Part shown: piece after piece, positions 18,183 to 27,728 of the stretch
Layout of the letters: every line of letters begins with the position of its first letter
Numbering within the stretch: the first letter of the stretch is position 1
DNA from: Desulfatiglans sp.
GTDB lineage: Bacteria > Desulfobacterota > DSM-4660 > Desulfatiglandales > HGW-15
Assembly (NCBI GenBank): GCA_012513605.1
Contig: JAAZBV010000154.1
Location: 1 to 64,000 of the forward strand
Length of the DNA stretch: 64,000 nucleotides
Direction of reading: 5' to 3'
Position numbers and translations under genes: made by a program
Notes under the pieces: model-generated
Databases searched by the model: none
What the model was told of the DNA's origin: nothing
Seen by the model: the letters and a program-made list of their open reading frames with translations, nothing else

Positions 18183-20141
18183 TTAATCACCGGCCCTGTC
18201 CAGTGCATCCCGGACTGTCCTCATAAGCTCCCCCCTTTTCAAGGGCTTCATGGCAAAGGCATTAACAGAAAGCTCTCTTAAAAGGTCATAATCAATAGGG
18301 TCGCTCTGCCCTGAGGAGAGTATGACCGGGATTTCAGGTCTGATTTTATGGATCTCCCTAATCAGCGTATCCCCGGGCAAATCAGGCATGGACATGTCAG
18401 AGATAACCAGGTCAAAGCTCTCAGGCTCTTTTATAAAAAGGTTAAGGGCCTCCATGCTACTTGTAAGCCCTGTAACCCTGTAACCCTGCTGTTCCAGTAT
18501 ATTTCCGGCAATCCTGACAAGCGAGGGCTCATCATCAACAAAGAGGATACGCTCAGTCCCTTTCGGGAGTATTTCTGAATCCGTTTCAATCTCCTCCACC
18601 TTCCTTTCTGATAAGGGGAAGAGCACCTCAACAGTTGTTCCCTTGCCCGGCTCACTCTTTATCCTAATTGCGCCATCATACTTTTTGACTATCCCGTAAA
18701 CAACTGCTAGCCCCATGCCAAGCCCCTCATCAACATCCTTGGTGGTAAAGTATGGCTCAAGGATACGATCCATGATCTCAGGGGCTATACCCTCGCCACT
18801 ATCCTTTATTGCAAGTCTTATAAAACTTCCGGGTGAAATGCCCTCATATTCAGAGGCCATCAGGTTATCGAGCATTACAGGTTCCAGCAATACCTCTATC
18901 TCTCCCACACCGCCCTTAATTGCCTGTTCAGAGTTTTTACACAGGTTCATGATGATCTGCCCTATCTCAGTATTATTCCCTATAATAACCTCTGAATGGC
19001 AGAGTATCTTTTCACTGATCCTTATGCTTTTAGGGATTGTGGATGAAATTAGTTTTACAGAATCCCTGACAACACTGGCAATGAGTATGGGCCTTTTTTC
19101 CACATAGTTCTTCCTGGCAAAACTCATGATCTGTCTCACCACATCCTTTGCCCTGAGAGATGCCTCCCTTATCTCTTTCACACAATCCGAGGCGGGATTT
19201 TTTTGCGCTATATATTCCGCTGCAAGTTCTGCATTCCCGAGGATGATCCCTAAAATATTGTTAAATTCATGGGCAATGCCGCCTGCCAGCGTGCCGAGAG
19301 ACTCCATTTTGCGGCTGTGCTGGAGCTCAGATTCTAGCCTCCTGACAGATGTTGTATCTATGGCTGTGATTATCGCCCCATCCTTATAGGGATTGATTCT
19401 TATATGCAGGGACTTATCGCCATATCTTAAATCCAGGTACTCCTTTTTAATCCCTCTCTCCATGCTTTCCATCAATTCTATATGCATATCCATATGGGGG
19501 TAGTGTGCAAAATCCACATACATAACATCGCCAATAGCAGGTTTTAGTATCTGCTCTTCATGCTCAGGAAACCTGAATGCAGTGATTTTACCTTTCCGAT
19601 CTACAACCACTGTATTTATAGGGATATTGTCAAAAAGGGCCCGGTAGCGCTCCTCACTCATAGCGAGGGCCTCCTGTGACCTTTTGCCCTCAGTAATATC
19701 CTGGGTTGTGCCAATAAGCCTTTTTATTGAACCTTTACCATCCTTTTCAGCATAACCCCTTATATTGAGATATCTTAGATCCCCGCAGGGCCTTATGATC
19801 CTTATTTCAAGATTGTATCCGCTCCCCTCCTTCAATGCCTTTGTCACGGACATATTAAAGGGCGCCCAGTCATCAGGATGTATTATGGTGCGAATATCCC
19901 TGTAAAGTGGCGGGCCGGATTGATGGGGAAGGCCGAAAATTTCATACATCTCTTCTGACCAGTTAAGGATATCGGTTATTGGATCATACAGCCAGCTCCC
20001 AATCCTGGTAACCCTCTGTATCTCTTTTAACAACCTGTTGCTTTCAACCAATTCCTGCTCTATTCCTTTACCTTTTAGAACCAGCTCTTCAAGCTCTTTT
20101 ATTCTTTTTTCCAGATCGCTACAGGATGGTTTTTGAGTCAT
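18183..20141 (-). CDS. Soluble hybrid histidine kinase: PAS-PAS-HisKA-HATPase-REC
   Basis: 652 residues without membrane segments. A short coiled coil is followed by two PAS regions (about 45-155, ending in the PAC-type RLIGTTQDITEGKR, and 160-265). HisKA has His291 in LAGGIAHEFNN; the ATPase has DSGEGIA and GLGMGL. The receiver has Asp582 in LVISDMSMPDLPG. GGGGAG precedes the ATG. It starts 18 bases after rtcB ends, so it is very probably co-transcribed with RNA-repair genes, which is unusual. Its own response regulator is not nearby. Confidence 0.9.
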   Translation of the reverse strand: MTQKPSCSDLEKRIKELEELVLKGKGIEQELVESNRLLKEIQRVTRIGSWLYDPITDILNWSEEMYEIFGLPHQSGPPLYRDIRTIIHPDDWAPFNMSVTKALKEGSGYNLEIRIIRPCGDLRYLNIRGYAEKDGKGSIKRLIGTTQDITEGKRSQEALAMSEERYRALFDNIPINTVVVDRKGKITAFRFPEHEEQILKPAIGDVMYVDFAHYPHMDMHIELMESMERGIKKEYLDLRYGDKSLHIRINPYKDGAIITAIDTTSVRRLESELQHSRKMESLGTLAGGIAHEFNNILGIILGNAELAAEYIAQKNPASDCVKEIREASLRAKDVVRQIMSFARKNYVEKRPILIASVVRDSVKLISSTIPKSIRISEKILCHSEVIIGNNTEIGQIIMNLCKNSEQAIKGGVGEIEVLLEPVMLDNLMASEYEGISPGSFIRLAIKDSGEGIAPEIMDRILEPYFTTKDVDEGLGMGLAVVYGIVKKYDGAIRIKSEPGKGTTVEVLFPLSERKVEEIETDSEILPKGTERILFVDDEPSLVRIAGNILEQQGYRVTGLTSSMEALNLFIKEPESFDLVISDMSMPDLPGDTLIREIHKIRPEIPVILSSGQSDPIDYDLLRELSVNAFAMKPLKRGELMRTVRDALDRAGD

Positions 20142-20159
20142 TTTGTCTCCCCAAAATAA

Positions 20160-21593
20160 TTATCCCTTGATAACACCCAGTGGCCTTAAACGGGCTACCT
20201 TTCTGGCCAGGCCCGCATTATTTACTGCCTCAACCACCTTGGATACATCCTTATATGCCTCAGGCATCTCCTCCTTCAGGGTGTGCCTTCCCCCTGCTTG
20301 GACAAAGATGCCCTTATCCTCAAGTTCCTTCTGTATGGACCTCCCCTGTGCCTTTTTTATCGCCATGCTCCTGCTCAGGGTTCGCCCTGCCCCGTGACAG
20401 CTCGAACCAAAACTCATCTCCATAGCGCCCTGATCCCCTGCGAGTACATATGAGAATCTGCCCATGTCACCGGGGATAAGTACCGGCTGACCAGTCTCAC
20501 GGAAGATGTCGGGCAAAGTTTCATGGCCGGGTGGAAACGCCCGTGTAGCCCCTTTTCTGTGCACACATAAAAGGGTTTTCCTGTTATCCACATTGTGATG
20601 CTCCATCTTGACTATGTTATGGGAGACATCATAGAGGAGTGACATACGCAGCACACCCGGGGTTGTGCCAAGGGCCTTCAGCATTGATTCACAGGCAAGG
20701 TGCATCATCACCTGCCTGTTTGCCCATGCATAATTGGCAGCACAGGCCATTGCTGCAAGATACCTTTTGCCTGAATCTGAGCCTATGGGGGCGCATGCAA
20801 GCTGCCTGTCAGGAAGCCCTGTAATCTGGGGCTTTTCTGACATCTTCTTTAAAAAATCATCGCAGATCTGGTGTCCGAAACCCCTTGACCCTGTGTGCAG
20901 GAACAGGGTTACCCCGCCTTTGTGCAGATTAAAAAGGGCAGCTCTCTTCTGGTCATATATCTCATCAACCACCTGGATCTCTAAAAAATGGTTACCTGAA
21001 CCCAGGGTGCCAAGCTGATCCGCACCCCTTTTTACTGCCCTTTCGCTTACAACATCAGGGTCTGCGCCTAGCATTACACCCCTGTCCTCTGTCCTGATCA
21101 GGTCATCCTTATTACCATAACCCTGTTTGATCGCCCACGATGCTCCGAGGGTGGCAACCATCTCACCCTCCTTTTTTGAAAGCCTTATCTCCCCGCCCTT
21201 TCCTACACCCAGTGGGATATCCCTGTACAGCGCAAGGACAATATCCCTTATCAAGGGTTTTATATCATCGGCCATAAGCCCGGTGGTCATGAGGCGGCAA
21301 CCGCAGTTAATATCATAACCAACGCCACCGGGGGATACAATGCCATCTTCCATGCGAAAGGCCGCAACCCCGCCAATAGGAAAGCCATACCCCCAGTGTA
21401 TGTCCGGCATGGCTATGGAATAACCCACTATGCCGGGAAGGGTGCTCACATTCGCCACCTGGGTAATGCTCTCACCATCCAGCACCTCATCAATAAGCTC
21501 CTGGCTGGAAAAGATCATGCCAGGGACCCGCATGCTGCCTGTCTTCGGGATAAGCCACCGATTATCATCAATCTTTTCGAGTTTTATCTTCAT
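20160..21593 (-). CDS. rtcB: RNA-splicing ligase RtcB
   Basis: 477 residues, full length. Diagnostic segments are MPDIHWGYGFPIGGVAAF, SPGGVGYDINCGCRLM (Cys metal ligand), GSGNHFLEIQ, HTGSRGFGHQ and the guanylylation region SSCHGAGRTLSRS, where the catalytic His receives GMP. RtcB joins RNA 2',3'-cyclic phosphate or 3'-phosphate ends to 5'-OH ends in a GTP- and Mn-dependent reaction. The archease gene ends 8 bases upstream, which fits the known need for archease to promote RtcB turnover. Confidence 0.97.
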   Translation of the reverse strand: MKIKLEKIDDNRWLIPKTGSMRVPGMIFSSQELIDEVLDGESITQVANVSTLPGIVGYSIAMPDIHWGYGFPIGGVAAFRMEDGIVSPGGVGYDINCGCRLMTTGLMADDIKPLIRDIVLALYRDIPLGVGKGGEIRLSKKEGEMVATLGASWAIKQGYGNKDDLIRTEDRGVMLGADPDVVSERAVKRGADQLGTLGSGNHFLEIQVVDEIYDQKRAALFNLHKGGVTLFLHTGSRGFGHQICDDFLKKMSEKPQITGLPDRQLACAPIGSDSGKRYLAAMACAANYAWANRQVMMHLACESMLKALGTTPGVLRMSLLYDVSHNIVKMEHHNVDNRKTLLCVHRKGATRAFPPGHETLPDIFRETGQPVLIPGDMGRFSYVLAGDQGAMEMSFGSSCHGAGRTLSRSMAIKKAQGRSIQKELEDKGIFVQAGGRHTLKEEMPEAYKDVSKVVEAVNNAGLARKVARLRPLGVIKG

Positions 21594-21601
21594 GTTGACA
21601 C

Positions 21602-22027
21602 CTATAGATCAAAAATAACCCTGGCTGTCCAGAGCCCCTCATCTTCCCTGACCTCAACCTGATGATATGTAATCGCCTTTATCTCTCTCAATACCTCATG
21701 ATATCTCGCGTCAAAACCCACTGTTATAAGAGTGGAGTTTATACTGCTTTCGCTCATTTGATTGACTGCTATTTCAGTAGTGATCAGATCTTCTCCCTCA
21801 AATAGATAGAGGATCTCTGAGAGCCATTTAACCATCAGATCCGGGAGGTCATTGCCTTTTATGGATATATCTTTTTTTTCACCGGGCTCAGGTGCCTTGT
21901 TCAGTATCATTATATCTGTGAGGGCCATGCCGGCATTCCTGAAAAGCCCTTCACATGAATCGCCTTTAACTCTCATGCCAAGATCGGCAGTATGGCTTAA
22001 CAGGGTATAAGGAAAATCCCTTTTCAT
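21602..22027 (-). CDS. Archease, RtcB-activating protein
   Basis: About 141 residues from the ATG at 22027; a longer frame from 22063 adds residues unlike the family. The N-terminus PYTLLSHTADLGMRVKGDS contains the HTAD metal-binding motif, and the C-terminus VEVREDEGLWTARVIFDL matches the conserved archease end. Archease helps guanylylate RtcB and keep it cycling. Adjacent position, same strand and 8-base spacing to rtcB confirm the assignment. Confidence 0.95.
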   Translation of the reverse strand: MKRDFPYTLLSHTADLGMRVKGDSCEGLFRNAGMALTDIMILNKAPEPGEKKDISIKGNDLPDLMVKWLSEILYLFEGEDLITTEIAVNQMSESSINSTLITVGFDARYHEVLREIKAITYHQVEVREDEGLWTARVIFDL

Positions 22028-22514
22028 ATATTTCAGACTCCAAAAAAAATCAAAAAAGGCCATTTTTTTCGTTGCTTTTACATCTGTGATATATTAAATG
22101 AAAAATAATCAGGCTTAGTATACAACATTAATAGAAGATTTGCCGGAATAATTTGCCTGATAATTTATTAAAGTTTTTTTGTTTTAAAATCGATTTATAT
22201 ATTGCATTAGATAGTTGATAGACAATAAAAAATAGAAATTCTGGAATTACCACGCCCCAGGGGCTTGCTTAAACGGGATCAGGTGTTATCTTTTAAGCAT
22301 GGTTCAAACCGGGGATTCTCAGGAATAGCAATTTTTTATATGAAAAATCACCTTAAGCACGAATTGATGAAGGGTTAGAGATCCTGTCTCAGACTACTGC
22401 CTCAGAACGGTTTTTCATAGAAGTAACACAACTCTTTAGTTTTTTATTATCAACTGTCCAAAGGGATTTTATCCCTGTGGGCCATTTGGCAAAAAAATTT
22501 TAATTTTCAAATTC
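22028..22514. other. AT-rich intergenic region, no gene recognised
   Basis: About 490 bases between the divergent archease and zinc-ribbon genes. It should carry both promoters. I see no credible ORF, tRNA or strong terminator. The short hairpin AGGGATTTTATCCCT near 22461 may be part of the zinc-ribbon leader. Confidence 0.5.
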
Positions 22515-22530
22515 GGGAGGGAATGTGAAA

Positions 22531-22815
22531 ATGGAATGTGTTTTTTGCGGAAAGAAAGTACCTGTAGAAGGGAAAATTGGCAGGAGGGACACCTGTCCCC
22601 ATTGTCAGCGCGACCTGCGCTGCTGCAAACAGTGTAAATTTTTTGATACCCGTGCCTATAATGAGTGCAGGGAGGTAATGGCAGAAAGGACCACCGACAA
22701 GGAGAGGGCCAATTTCTGCGACTACTTTGTCCCAAAGGGCTCAAAGGAAGTGAGCGGGGTTGTCTACAGGGCAAAAGAGGCAAGAGAGGCCCTTGAGGCT
22801 CTTTTCAGAAAATAA
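22531..22815 (+). CDS. Small double zinc-ribbon protein
   Basis: 94 residues (96 if the GTG at 22525 is used; GGGAGG at 22515-22520 serves both). It has CVFCGKKVPVEG and DTCPHCQRDLRCCKQCKFFD, giving four CxxC-type knuckles, and a later NECRE...NFCDYF Cys pair. The C-terminal helix is charged. Two or more bound zinc ions are likely. Related small proteins are annotated only as zinc-ribbon proteins; no function is assigned. It converges on the CBS protein gene. Confidence 0.8.
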   Translation: MECVFCGKKVPVEGKIGRRDTCPHCQRDLRCCKQCKFFDTRAYNECREVMAERTTDKERANFCDYFVPKGSKEVSGVVYRAKEAREALEALFRK

Positions 22816-22835
22816 AGAGGGCCAATCAGGCAAAA

Positions 22836-23312
22836 TCAGAGTTCTCTCACCGCGCTGAGCAGATCCATGGTTGTGATGATACCCACAAGGGATTCATCAC
22901 GGGTTACAAATACCCTGTGTATCCGCCCCCGTAACATGGCATCAGCGACATCCTGTATCCTGGTATATTCATTTACATTGAATGTAACAGGTGTCATGAT
23001 ATCACGCACGGTAACAAGAGACTGGGCATCAATCCGGGATGATTCTATCTCAGAGAGAGAATACTGATTTTCATGCGGGTGGATGTAGCATTCATCCTTT
23101 AAATCAAGGCATGCATCCACTGCGGGCAGGCTGGTATGCCTGATAAGGTCTGTCATGGAGACGACCCCCATCAGTTTATTGTCTTCAGAGATAACCGGTG
23201 CGCCCGAGATGGAGTTTGAAAGAAAAAAATCTGCCAGCTGACTTATTGACCAGTCTGGTCCGACTGAGAGAACGTCCGAATTCATGATATCCTTTGCCAA
23301 AAGACTAACCAT
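22836..23312 (-). CDS. CBS-domain pair protein
   Basis: 158 residues from the ATG at 23312, four codons inside a frame opening at TTG 23324. Two CBS motifs are clear: AKDIMNSDVLSVGPDWSISQ...GAPVISEDNKLMGVVSMTDL and VRDIMTPVTFNVNEYTRIQD...HRVFVTRDESLVGIITTMDL. The two are separated by a roughly 35-residue linker. Stand-alone CBS pairs bind adenosine nucleotides and regulate partners; the partner is not evident from the neighbours. Confidence 0.9.
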   Translation of the reverse strand: MVSLLAKDIMNSDVLSVGPDWSISQLADFFLSNSISGAPVISEDNKLMGVVSMTDLIRHTSLPAVDACLDLKDECYIHPHENQYSLSEIESSRIDAQSLVTVRDIMTPVTFNVNEYTRIQDVADAMLRGRIHRVFVTRDESLVGIITTMDLLSAVREL

Positions 23313-23521
23313 TCTTGCCCCCAAGTTTACAGGTTAACAAATGATTGCCCATTACAGACGCGATGCCTGCTCCTGCAAATAGTATCAGGATTGTCCATCC
23401 CAGGTCTGGCAGAGATGATTATTTATTTACTGCAAGACCTTGATTCGGATTATAAAATAAATTAAATCATTATTCAATGTGTGATTTTTAAAATAAAATG
23501 ACCCCATGCAGGAGACCCTTG

Positions 23522-25564
23522 ATGGATAATGCATTTAAAACCATTATATACACCATCCTTGACAGGCTTAAAAAGGATGGGCTTTTAGAGGGCATTTCTG
23601 AATGTGCAGATATGCCTCTTAAGCTGACCCATGCCTTTCTTACTGCAATCACAAATGAAAATTCCATGGAAAACAGAGGGGCAATAGAGATTTTATCATC
23701 TGAAAGCAATTCACCCCTGTGGGGGGATACCGCAAACTTCTATCTGAAAGGGATTTCCCTCATTAAAGATGAGATAGATAATGCGGTGAATGAATCCACT
23801 GATTTTCACCCCAGGCTGGAATCACTGGCCCATTCTTTAAGTGAACGCCACAGTATCAGTGAACAGGGTGCAGTGGAAAGGCTGTGGTCTATATTCTTCC
23901 CTGAAGGGTGCGGCATACTTCATGATAAATCAGCAGCAGAACAGGCACTTAGAAATAAAAGAAGGGTAAAGATCACAGCCCTGAACCCTGACCCTGTAAC
24001 TGACCCCGCTTCAGAGGTCATCTTTACATCAAATGTGCTCATTACTTTACCGCCTGAAGGGGCAAAGATAGAAGAGCTGAATTTGAGTAACCCTGTAAAA
24101 GAACACCTTGCAGATATAATGAAAGAAAAGCAGCTGTACTGGTATGATCACCCCATGGAGATGGGCGTTTGCAGTGAAAACAGCGAGTTTCTATATGGGC
24201 TTAAGGGTTTTGATGAGGCCCTCCGCTTTGAAAGGGAGAGGGGGAATGCCGCTTTCAAGGCAAGACCTGTAATGCTCATGTCAGTCTCAGTAACGCATAA
24301 AGGGCTGCAGGATATCTCAGCTTCATATCTTGAGGGGCTCCTTAAAGACACGAATTGCCCTGATAATTTTGATCTCTGTCTCTTCACTGAAAAGGATACA
24401 CAGGAGATAGTAAGGGATGTTCTTAATCCGGCAGCAGAGGGTTTTCTTAACCGGGATGGCTCAGACCTTATGCTGATCTTCGGGGTTGACGGCGAATATG
24501 GCCGCCATTACAGCTTCTTAAAGGCCATCGCCCTGTTCTGGAACATACTTATAGATGAGAGGATAAAGGCCACATTCAAGATCGATCTTGATCAGGTTTT
24601 TCCGCAGGAGGAGCTTGTGAAGGAGACAGGCAAATCCGCATTTGAGCATCTCAAGACTGGGCTATGGGGCGCAACAGGCATTGACTCACAAGGGATGCCT
24701 GTAGAACTCGGCATGTTAGCGGGCGCACTGGTAAATAATGATGATATCCATATGGGGCTCTTTACCACTGATATAAGATACCCTTCAGGCGCGCTCAAAC
24801 CGGATGAGATGATATTCTTCAGCCGCCTGCCGCAGGCCCTTTCAACCGGGGCAGAGATGATGACAAGATATGGTAAAGGGAGCAGCCTCAATGGTAAAGA
24901 TGAATGCATAGAGAGGATTCATGTTACAGGGGGCACAACAGGCATCCTTGTTGAGGCACTTAAGAGGCACAGGCCATTTACACCATCCTTTATAGGCAGG
25001 GCAGAGGATCAGGCATACATTTTATCAACCCTCTTTAACAGGCCTGAGCGTCTCGCATACCTTCATGAGGCAGGGCTTATTATGAGGCATGATAAAAAGA
25101 GCTTTGCCAGAGAGGAGGATATGCCTACCCAGATATCAAAGCTCATAGGTGATTATATCCGCATCCTCTATTTTTCAACCCTTCCAGAGGTTATTCCCGG
25201 TGGCAGAAAGGGGTTAAAAGGGATTATGGACCCATACACAGGATGCTTTATCTCCCATATCCCCCTTACTCTTGTTTATCTGAGGCTTGCATTAAAGGCG
25301 ACCTCTCTTGCCCATGAGGGAGAGAGCGCCTGGGCCAATGAGCTTATACGTTCGGGCGCAAAGAGGCTGTCTGCTGCAATAGAATTCTGCTCAGGCAAAG
25401 GTAACAGACTTAAGGGGCAGTATGAAAGGGAAAGAAAGGCGTGGCAACTTTTTTATGATACCATGTCAGCTCTGGATGACAGTGTCCGTGCCCGGAACCC
25501 ATTAGGGCTTGAATTGAGGAAAAAGGCCATGGATATAGTAAACCGTTGCATGGTCAAGAAATGA
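23522..25564 (+). CDS. Large protein of unknown function, possibly glycosyltransferase-like
   Basis: About 680 residues from the ATG at 23522 (CAGGAG just upstream); the ATG at 23498 lacks a ribosome site. I do not recognise the family with confidence. A central part (about residues 255-430) has an alternating pattern with DLCLFTEKDT, DLMLIFGVDGEYG and FKIDLDQVFPQE, the last reminiscent of the DxD region of GT-A nucleotide-sugar enzymes. HVTGGTTGILVEALKRHRPF and SFIGRAEDQAYILS follow. The C-terminal 150 residues are helical. There is no signal peptide or membrane helix. It ends 11 bases before the UPF0280 gene, with which it appears co-transcribed. Confidence 0.6.
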   Translation: MDNAFKTIIYTILDRLKKDGLLEGISECADMPLKLTHAFLTAITNENSMENRGAIEILSSESNSPLWGDTANFYLKGISLIKDEIDNAVNESTDFHPRLESLAHSLSERHSISEQGAVERLWSIFFPEGCGILHDKSAAEQALRNKRRVKITALNPDPVTDPASEVIFTSNVLITLPPEGAKIEELNLSNPVKEHLADIMKEKQLYWYDHPMEMGVCSENSEFLYGLKGFDEALRFERERGNAAFKARPVMLMSVSVTHKGLQDISASYLEGLLKDTNCPDNFDLCLFTEKDTQEIVRDVLNPAAEGFLNRDGSDLMLIFGVDGEYGRHYSFLKAIALFWNILIDERIKATFKIDLDQVFPQEELVKETGKSAFEHLKTGLWGATGIDSQGMPVELGMLAGALVNNDDIHMGLFTTDIRYPSGALKPDEMIFFSRLPQALSTGAEMMTRYGKGSSLNGKDECIERIHVTGGTTGILVEALKRHRPFTPSFIGRAEDQAYILSTLFNRPERLAYLHEAGLIMRHDKKSFAREEDMPTQISKLIGDYIRILYFSTLPEVIPGGRKGLKGIMDPYTGCFISHIPLTLVYLRLALKATSLAHEGESAWANELIRSGAKRLSAAIEFCSGKGNRLKGQYERERKAWQLFYDTMSALDDSVRARNPLGLELRKKAMDIVNRCMVKK

Positions 25565-25575
25565 GGTGAGGATAG

Positions 25576-26301
25576 ATGAAATATGTAGAGCGCCATTACA
25601 GGAACAGAGTAAAGGTCAAAGACCTTACCACCTTTCATGTATCTGTTAAGGAGACCGACCTGTGGGTGAGCGCTGAGCAGGAGCTTGTAAAGGAGACAGA
25701 GGGTATTGTCCATGACTTACGATTCAGTCTTGAAGGTTATATAGAGATGCATCCAGTTTTTTTTACCACCCTCACCCCATACCCTGATGACCCCTATGCG
25801 CCTCAAATAATCAGAGAGATGATTGCATGTTCAATGTCAGCAGGCGTAGGCCCAATGGCATCTGTTGCTGGTGCAATTGCCCAGCATGTGGCATACGGCC
25901 TAAAGGATTTATCGCAACAGGTAATCATAGAAAATGGCGGCGATATATATATGAATCTCTTACGGGATGTAACCGTATCCATTTATGCTGGCACATCACC
26001 CTTAAGCGACAGGATAGGGATTAAAATCCCTGAAAGGATGATGCCTGTGGGTGTCTGCTCTTCATCCGGCAGAATAGGCCACTCCTTAAGCATGGGTAAC
26101 TCAGATGTTGTATGTGTAATCGCAAAATCCGCCCCCCTTGCAGATGCCGCTGCAACCGCCCTCGCTAATATGGTAAAGACCAAAAAAGAGCTTAAAAGAC
26201 TTTCCGAAAGTGCAGGCCAGATAGAGGGTGTGCTGGGTCTTGTGGCAATTATGGATGATGAGATGACAGCATGGGGGGATGTTGAATTAGCGGCTTTATA
26301 A
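25576..26301 (+). CDS. UPF0280 family protein (ApbE-like fold)
   Basis: 241 residues. The family pattern is clear: HYRNRVKVKDLTTFHVSVKE, ETDLWVSAEQEL, MSAGVGPMASVAGAIAQHV, VIIENGGDIYMN, AGTSPLSDRIGIKI, GVCSSSGRIGHSLSMGNSD and a LADAAATALANMV stretch. UPF0280 is related to the FAD:protein FMN transferase ApbE fold, which shares the GPM(A/S)xVAGA and ENGGDI motifs, but the substrate is not established as far as I know. GAGGTGAGG gives a strong ribosome site. It converges on hflX with 7 bases between. Confidence 0.9.
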   Translation: MKYVERHYRNRVKVKDLTTFHVSVKETDLWVSAEQELVKETEGIVHDLRFSLEGYIEMHPVFFTTLTPYPDDPYAPQIIREMIACSMSAGVGPMASVAGAIAQHVAYGLKDLSQQVIIENGGDIYMNLLRDVTVSIYAGTSPLSDRIGIKIPERMMPVGVCSSSGRIGHSLSMGNSDVVCVIAKSAPLADAAATALANMVKTKKELKRLSESAGQIEGVLGLVAIMDDEMTAWGDVELAAL

Positions 26302-26308
26302 AGGGAAT

Positions 26309-27709
26309 TCAAAGATTTTTCTTAAGCCATGCAATTGTCTCAGGTAATGTCCTGAAGGTTATCTCTGTCCCCTTTTCATCATATGATTCACTCAGGATCT
26401 GAGCCCTTGTTCTTAACTCCCCAAGTATGCGCCCCTTATCATAGGGTATCACCATTTTTTCTTTGACCATGCCTGCCTCAAAAAACTCAAGCACCTTTTT
26501 TCTTAATATGGCAATATCATCAATGTTATGTGCAGAGATAAAGATCCCATCCGGGAATTCACAGCGTAGTGTTTCAACCTCTGTTTCCGAGAGCTTATCC
26601 GATTTATTCATAATAAGTATCCCGGGTATCTTTTCACCGCCGATCTCTTTAATAACCTCTTTTGCAACAGCAAGCTGCGGTCGGAATGCCGGATCAGCCA
26701 CATCAACCACATACAAAAGCAGCGAGGCGGCAAGCGCCTCATCAAGTGTAGACTGGAAAGAGGCAACAAGGTCATGGGGCAGTTTTTTTATAAATCCGAC
26801 TGTGTCTGATACAAGCACAGGAGGAAAACCCTCCGGCTGCATGGTCTTTACACGGGTGTCAAGTGTGGCAAAGAGTTTATCCTCAACCAGCACATCACTC
26901 CCTGTCAGCTTCCGCATGATGGATGACTTGCCCGCATTGGTATAGCCTACAAGCGCAATCTGGAATGTCTCCTTCCTGCGGTCACGTCTTCTCTCCTGTT
27001 CTTTACGTATTTCAACCAGACGTCTCTTCAGCTCTGATATACGATCCCTTATACGGCGTTTATCCAGCTCGTACGAGGTCTCCCCTGCCCCTCTTGTCCC
27101 GATACCCGCTCCCTGTCTGTCACCATCAATATGGGAGGCCCTGAGCCTTGGCGCCAGATAGGCAAGCTTTGCTATCTCAACCTGTATCATGGCCTCACGG
27201 CTCTTTGCATGGCGGCTGAAGATCTCAAGTATCACGCCTGTGCGATCAAGCACCTCAACCCCTGTAGCCTTTTCAAGATTCCTTAGCTGCCTCGGTGTTA
27301 TCTCACCATCATACACAACAACTCCGGCCTTTATATCTTCTTTAATATCCCCGGTATCTGTTGCATCATCGTTGGAACCATCTGGAGAAATATCTTCTTC
27401 CCACTCTTCATCTTCTTCATCACCCGATTTACTGCTGAACCCCTCAACAACACCTTTGCCGCCCGTATAGCCTGCCAGTTCCTTTAGCTTTCCAGGGCCA
27501 AGGAGTACGCCAGGGTCTGGTTTTGCCCGGCGCTGTGTAACTGCGCCCACTACCTCCAGCCCAAGGGTTTTTACAAGACGCCTGAGCTCGATAAGAGAAG
27601 CGCTGTTCTCCTCATCGGTAACCCCCTGTGCCTGAACAGAAAAGAGAACCGCCCTCTTCTTCCTTTTCTCATCCTCTGAGAATTTAATCATCTTTTTATT
27701 ACTCTCCAC
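26309..27709 (-). CDS. hflX: GTPase HflX
   Basis: 466 residues, starting at GTG 27709 behind AGGAG. The HflX N-terminal domain ends in GVEVLDRTGVILEIFSRHA, followed by the signature RHAKSREAMIQVEIAKLAYL and GTRGAGETSYELDKR, then G1 GYTNAGKSS, G3 DTVGFI and G4 NKSD. HflX binds ribosomes and splits stalled 70S particles in other bacteria. Odd feature: after the GPGKLKELAGYTGGKGV segment there is an acidic, low-complexity insert of about 35 residues (SGDEEDEEWEED and DATDTGDIKED) that is not usual in the family. Confidence 0.95.
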   Translation of the reverse strand: MESNKKMIKFSEDEKRKKRAVLFSVQAQGVTDEENSASLIELRRLVKTLGLEVVGAVTQRRAKPDPGVLLGPGKLKELAGYTGGKGVVEGFSSKSGDEEDEEWEEDISPDGSNDDATDTGDIKEDIKAGVVVYDGEITPRQLRNLEKATGVEVLDRTGVILEIFSRHAKSREAMIQVEIAKLAYLAPRLRASHIDGDRQGAGIGTRGAGETSYELDKRRIRDRISELKRRLVEIRKEQERRRDRRKETFQIALVGYTNAGKSSIMRKLTGSDVLVEDKLFATLDTRVKTMQPEGFPPVLVSDTVGFIKKLPHDLVASFQSTLDEALAASLLLYVVDVADPAFRPQLAVAKEVIKEIGGEKIPGILIMNKSDKLSETEVETLRCEFPDGIFISAHNIDDIAILRKKVLEFFEAGMVKEKMVIPYDKGRILGELRTRAQILSESYDEKGTEITFRTLPETIAWLKKNL

Positions 27710-27728
27710 ATTAGCTCCTTAAGAGACC

